Assembly (NCBI GenBank): GCA_038062935.1
Contig: JBBTWG010000027.1
Coordinates: 1-15,411 of the forward strand
Direction of reading: 5' to 3'
Source of the DNA: JBBTWG01 sp038062935
GTDB taxonomy: Bacteria; Patescibacteriota; Gracilibacteria; UBA1369; UBA12463
Length of the DNA: 15,411 nucleotides
Shown here: positions 13,043 through 15,411 of the stretch, one piece after another
Numbering within the stretch: position 1 is the first letter of the stretch
Layout of the letters: every line of letters starts with the position of its first letter
Notes under the pieces: model-generated
Told to the model about the DNA's origin: nothing
What the model saw: the letters and a program-made list of their open reading frames with translations, nothing else
The model's database searches: none
Program-made: the position numbers and the translations under genes

Positions 13043-13839
13043 AAGATCTCAAAATATTACTCGAAAAACATGGAATCTGGGCCAAAAAAAGGTTCGGCCA
13101 GAACTTCCTGATCAACAGAAATATTGTAGAGAAAATCATCAAAACAGGAGAAGTCGGAGAAAAAGATACGATCATAGAAATCGGACCAGGCCCCGGCGTG
13201 CTCACGCAAGAACTCTGCAAGAAAGCCAAAAAAGTGATCTGCATCGAAATGGATCGCGAGATATTGCCACTCCTAGAAGAAACCACGAGTGAATTTCACA
13301 ACAAAGAAATCCTAGAGCAGGACGGGCTCAACTACGAACCCAACGAAACCAATTACAAATTGATCGCAAATCTCCCGTACAACATCGCCACCGCAATCAT
13401 CAGAAGTTTCATGATGAAAAAAAACAAACCGTCTCTCATGGTCGTCATGACACAGCTCGAAGTTGCCGAAAAAATGTGTGCCAATCCAGGAAATATGAAC
13501 GTTCTAGCTCTCACGATCCAGCCCTTCGGAAAGCCAAAAATCGCCATGCACGTCCCCGGCAGCAGTTTCTATCCCGCCCCAAAAGTCACCTCCGCCATCC
13601 TCAGAATCGAGCCCCTCGACTCCCCTCTCATCCCAGAAAATCTGAGAGAAAAATATTTCCAAGTCATCCACGCCGCCTTCCACCAAAAAAGAAAAATGAT
13701 GGCCGCAGTCGTCGCAAAAAACCTAGGAAGAGAAAAAGTTGAAATCGAAGATGCACTAGAATCATGCGGAATTTCAAAGACCACCAGACCGCAGGAACTC
13801 AGCATTCAGAACTGGATAGATTTCCTGAAAAAATTATAG
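13024..13839 (+). CDS. rsmA: 16S rRNA (adenine1518-N6/adenine1519-N6)-dimethyltransferase
   Basis: Also called KsgA. It dimethylates two adjacent adenines in helix 45 of 16S rRNA late in 30S assembly, using SAM. The 271 residues match family size. Seen are the N-terminal KKRFGQNFLINRNIVEKI, SAM motif I EIGPGPGVLTQEL (52-64), the acidic ribose contact IEMD (74-77), catalytic motif NLPYN (116-120), and the C-terminal region with SFYPAPKVTSAILRI and AAFHQKRKMM. The longer frame from 12949 would add 25 residues that lie inside the ATPase gene and have no family match, so the ATG at 13024 is chosen. The 19-nt overlap suggests co-transcription and possibly coupled translation with the ATPase. Confidence 0.96.
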   Translation: MDLTNLKDLKILLEKHGIWAKKRFGQNFLINRNIVEKIIKTGEVGEKDTIIEIGPGPGVLTQELCKKAKKVICIEMDREILPLLEETTSEFHNKEILEQDGLNYEPNETNYKLIANLPYNIATAIIRSFMMKKNKPSLMVVMTQLEVAEKMCANPGNMNVLALTIQPFGKPKIAMHVPGSSFYPAPKVTSAILRIEPLDSPLIPENLREKYFQVIHAAFHQKRKMMAAVVAKNLGREKVEIEDALESCGISKTTRPQELSIQNWIDFLKKL

Positions 13840-13885
13840 ATCTAAAAAATGATAGGGAAATTTCTATTCACACACTTGACAACAA

Positions 13886-13894
13886 TGCTATCAT
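13886..13894 (+). promoter_or_regulatory. Extended -10-like element directly before the SLH protein gene
   Basis: TG-C-TATCAT matches the extended -10 pattern TGnTATAAT with one mismatch and ends 6 nt before the ATG at 13901, where transcription would be expected to start. The TTGACA at 13876-13881 is too close to serve as its -35. An 8-bp inverted repeat, AATGATAG (13848-13855) and CTATCATT (13888-13895), overlaps this element and could be an operator or chance. Confidence 0.35.
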
Positions 13895-13900
13895 TGCCAC

Positions 13901-15358
13901 ATGAAACGCCCTATTCGTCACCTCATCGTCACAATATTATTCGTGAGTTTTTGTCAGTCAGTCAGTGCGACAACGCAAGTGCAAATCAAGGCGATCCTTT
14001 TACCTGCTCCTGGAACAATCGGCACAGGGACAATTCCAGTAAACATACTTCCAGCAACAAGCCTAATACAACCAGCAATATCTTCCGTTTCGATTCCACA
14101 TGATTCCATCACACGAAGTCAAACAAACATTCAATTTTTTTCATCAACCATTTCAAACGACATATCAATCACTCTAAGCGGAGAAGGAACTGGATCGAAG
14201 GTCGCCTTGCCATCTGGATTGATAATGACCGCACCCACATGGGATGGAACAGTAAACGTCAGCTATGCAACAACCATCCCACCAAACATACAGGGAGTTG
14301 ATTCAGGAAAAGTGATTTCTATCAAATTCAAAGGTATGGAAGGAATTCCAGTAGGGCTCAGTAAAGCAGCAGTTGTAGTTATCCCCTATCCAAACTTTGG
14401 AAATCTCACAAATTCCACAGTAAAAATTAACGATATGGCTAATAAAGCATATACACTAGGTCACTGCAATGGAACACAATACATCAGTGGCGCTCTCGCA
14501 GATCCAGACAGCTATTCACTAAAAGCATACGAACTGGATGGAGCACAACACTGCTACAAATACGATGACGAGAACGTATACGCCGTTACAAATCACTTCT
14601 CCACATTCATCGCAGGCACAGCTCCTCCACTTCCACCCACAACTTCAATCAACCACAACAGTGGAAGTAATAGGGGTGGAGGGGGCGGAGGGACAAGGGA
14701 AAGCACTTTGCAGTTCATCTCATCTACACCGGAATCAGTCACAAACACAACACCAAAAACAATCATTACAGAATCAGTACAAAACCCTCCTGAGATCCAA
14801 GAAACATGTCAGTTCAAAATGATACAACCAAAAAAAATCTACAACGACGTTCCGCTGGATGCATGGTACTCGGCAGCAGTAACACGGCTGAGCGATCTTG
14901 GCATCCTAAAAAAGAAAAGGGCCAATGAATTACTCGGACCTTCAGGCAAAATTCTGCGCTACGAAGCACTCATATTCGCAATGGATGGATTTGGTATAAA
15001 ACCAGCAAAAACAAAAGATAAAAATTTACTCGAAAAATATATAAAAACAGCAAAAAGAAAAGGTATTATCAGTACAAATAAATCCATTTCTAATCTTAAT
15101 GAAACAATAAACCGATCGGAAGCCATTGCACTCTTGCTGCGTGCTGCCGAAATCAACACCGCTGAATATGTAAATTCCACAGCCAAACACTACGACGATG
15201 TTACAACAAATCAATGGTATTTCCCATTCGTCACGAAAGCACATGAACTTTGCATCATTGGAAAAAGTTCAAACAACAAATTTTATCCGTTCAAAAAAGT
15301 ATCTCGATCAGAGTTTATTGTAATGCTAGACCGTATAATGCAGAAATTGAACAAGTAG
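13901..15358 (+). CDS. Secreted S-layer-homology (SLH) domain protein
   Basis: A 485-residue exported protein. Residues 1-23 form a signal peptide: basic MKRPIRH, hydrophobic LIVTILFVSF, and a VSA cleavage site. Residues 24-240 form a Thr/Ser-rich, probably beta-sandwich region ending TNHFSTFIAGT, with two cysteines (189 and 218) that could pair. A Pro- and Gly-rich linker follows (241-265, including six glycines in a row). The C-terminus has two clear SLH repeats, at about 312-366 (YNDVPLDAWYSAAVTRLSDLGI) and 429-483 (YDDVTTNQWYFPFVTKAHEL ending with FYPFKKVSRSEFIVML), plus a weaker middle one at about 376-417. SLH domains bind secondary cell-wall polymers, so it is likely a surface-layer or wall-associated protein. 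The ligand of the N-terminal region is unknown. No partner genes are visible. Confidence 0.85.
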   Translation: MKRPIRHLIVTILFVSFCQSVSATTQVQIKAILLPAPGTIGTGTIPVNILPATSLIQPAISSVSIPHDSITRSQTNIQFFSSTISNDISITLSGEGTGSKVALPSGLIMTAPTWDGTVNVSYATTIPPNIQGVDSGKVISIKFKGMEGIPVGLSKAAVVVIPYPNFGNLTNSTVKINDMANKAYTLGHCNGTQYISGALADPDSYSLKAYELDGAQHCYKYDDENVYAVTNHFSTFIAGTAPPLPPTTSINHNSGSNRGGGGGGTRESTLQFISSTPESVTNTTPKTIITESVQNPPEIQETCQFKMIQPKKIYNDVPLDAWYSAAVTRLSDLGILKKKRANELLGPSGKILRYEALIFAMDGFGIKPAKTKDKNLLEKYIKTAKRKGIISTNKSISNLNETINRSEAIALLLRAAEINTAEYVNSTAKHYDDVTTNQWYFPFVTKAHELCIIGKSSNNKFYPFKKVSRSEFIVMLDRIMQKLNK

Positions 15359-15411
15359 ATGGCAAGTACCCCAAACATAAGACACGTTGCTTCAGTTGGC
15401 AATTTGTGGTC
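15359..15411 (+). CDS. Possible start of a further reading frame, cut by window end
   Basis: An ATG directly abuts the TAG of the SLH gene and the frame stays open for 17 codons to the window edge (MASTPNIRHVASV...). This is too short to identify, and it may be ordinary intergenic sequence. Confidence 0.15.
   Translation, partial: MASTPNIRHVASVGNLW

Noticed and set aside
13846..13880. Terminator after rsmA
   Set aside because: Only a weak A/T-rich 4-bp stem (ATAG/CTAT) around GAAATTTC is visible, with no following T run.
13876..13881. TTGACA as the -35 box of the SLH gene
   Set aside because: A -10 at 16-18 bp would fall on the start codon with no matching sequence, and the TATCAT box is only 7 bp away.

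Overview
The window is a compact, all-plus-strand bacterial chromosomal segment that runs through the ribosomal protein clusters: end of rpsH, then rplF, rplR, rpsE, rplO, secY, adk, map, infA, rpmJ, rpsM, rpsK, rpsD, rpoA, rplQ, rplM, rpsI and trmD, followed by a P2-type cation ATPase, rsmA/ksgA and a secreted SLH-domain protein. There is no rpmD (L30) between rpsE and rplO. Loss of L30 is a known hallmark of the Candidate Phyla Radiation (Patescibacteria). With the standard genetic code (rplM ends on TGA at the family's normal C-terminus, and no gene reads through an internal TGA) and an SLH surface protein, this suggests a Patescibacteria lineage such as Peregrinibacteria. The phylum is an inference, not proven by this sequence.

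Layout: 1-3716 is the tail of the spc operon ending in secY. 3796-5252 carries adk and map. A promoter with a 17-bp spacer lies at 5282-5310 and opens an infA-rpmJ-rpsM-rpsK-rpsD-rpoA-rplQ block, directly continued by rplM-rpsI and trmD (to 10364). 10409-13839 holds the ATPase and rsmA, overlapping by 19 nt. 13901-15358 encodes the surface protein. Together the genes supply ribosomal subunits, the Sec channel, RNA polymerase alpha, the initiation factor, nascent-chain processing (Map) and rRNA/tRNA methylation (RsmA, TrmD).

The most unusual content is between the genes. About a dozen spacers are built of 7-bp tandem units. Family A has the unit (A/T/C)TCCT(A/C)N, typically ATCCTAA or ATCCTAC. 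It is always in the same orientation and usually ends a few bases before the next start codon, often as TCCTAG-CAAC-ATG. Family B has the unit C(A/G/T)TGTGA. It occurs 5' of family A in two spacers, and between secY and adk as two facing arrays that can form a hairpin over the adk start codons. Most units carry a stop triplet, and the 7-nt period puts stops in all three frames. None of the starts I inspected has a recognisable Shine-Dalgarno sequence. Two distal genes (ATPase and SLH protein) have -10-like boxes 6-7 nt before an ATG, which would give leaderless mRNAs.

Other points of interest are a 44-nt out-of-frame overlap of infA with rpmJ, and a TrmD that lacks the C-terminal helices and carries Glu at the catalytic Asp169 position.
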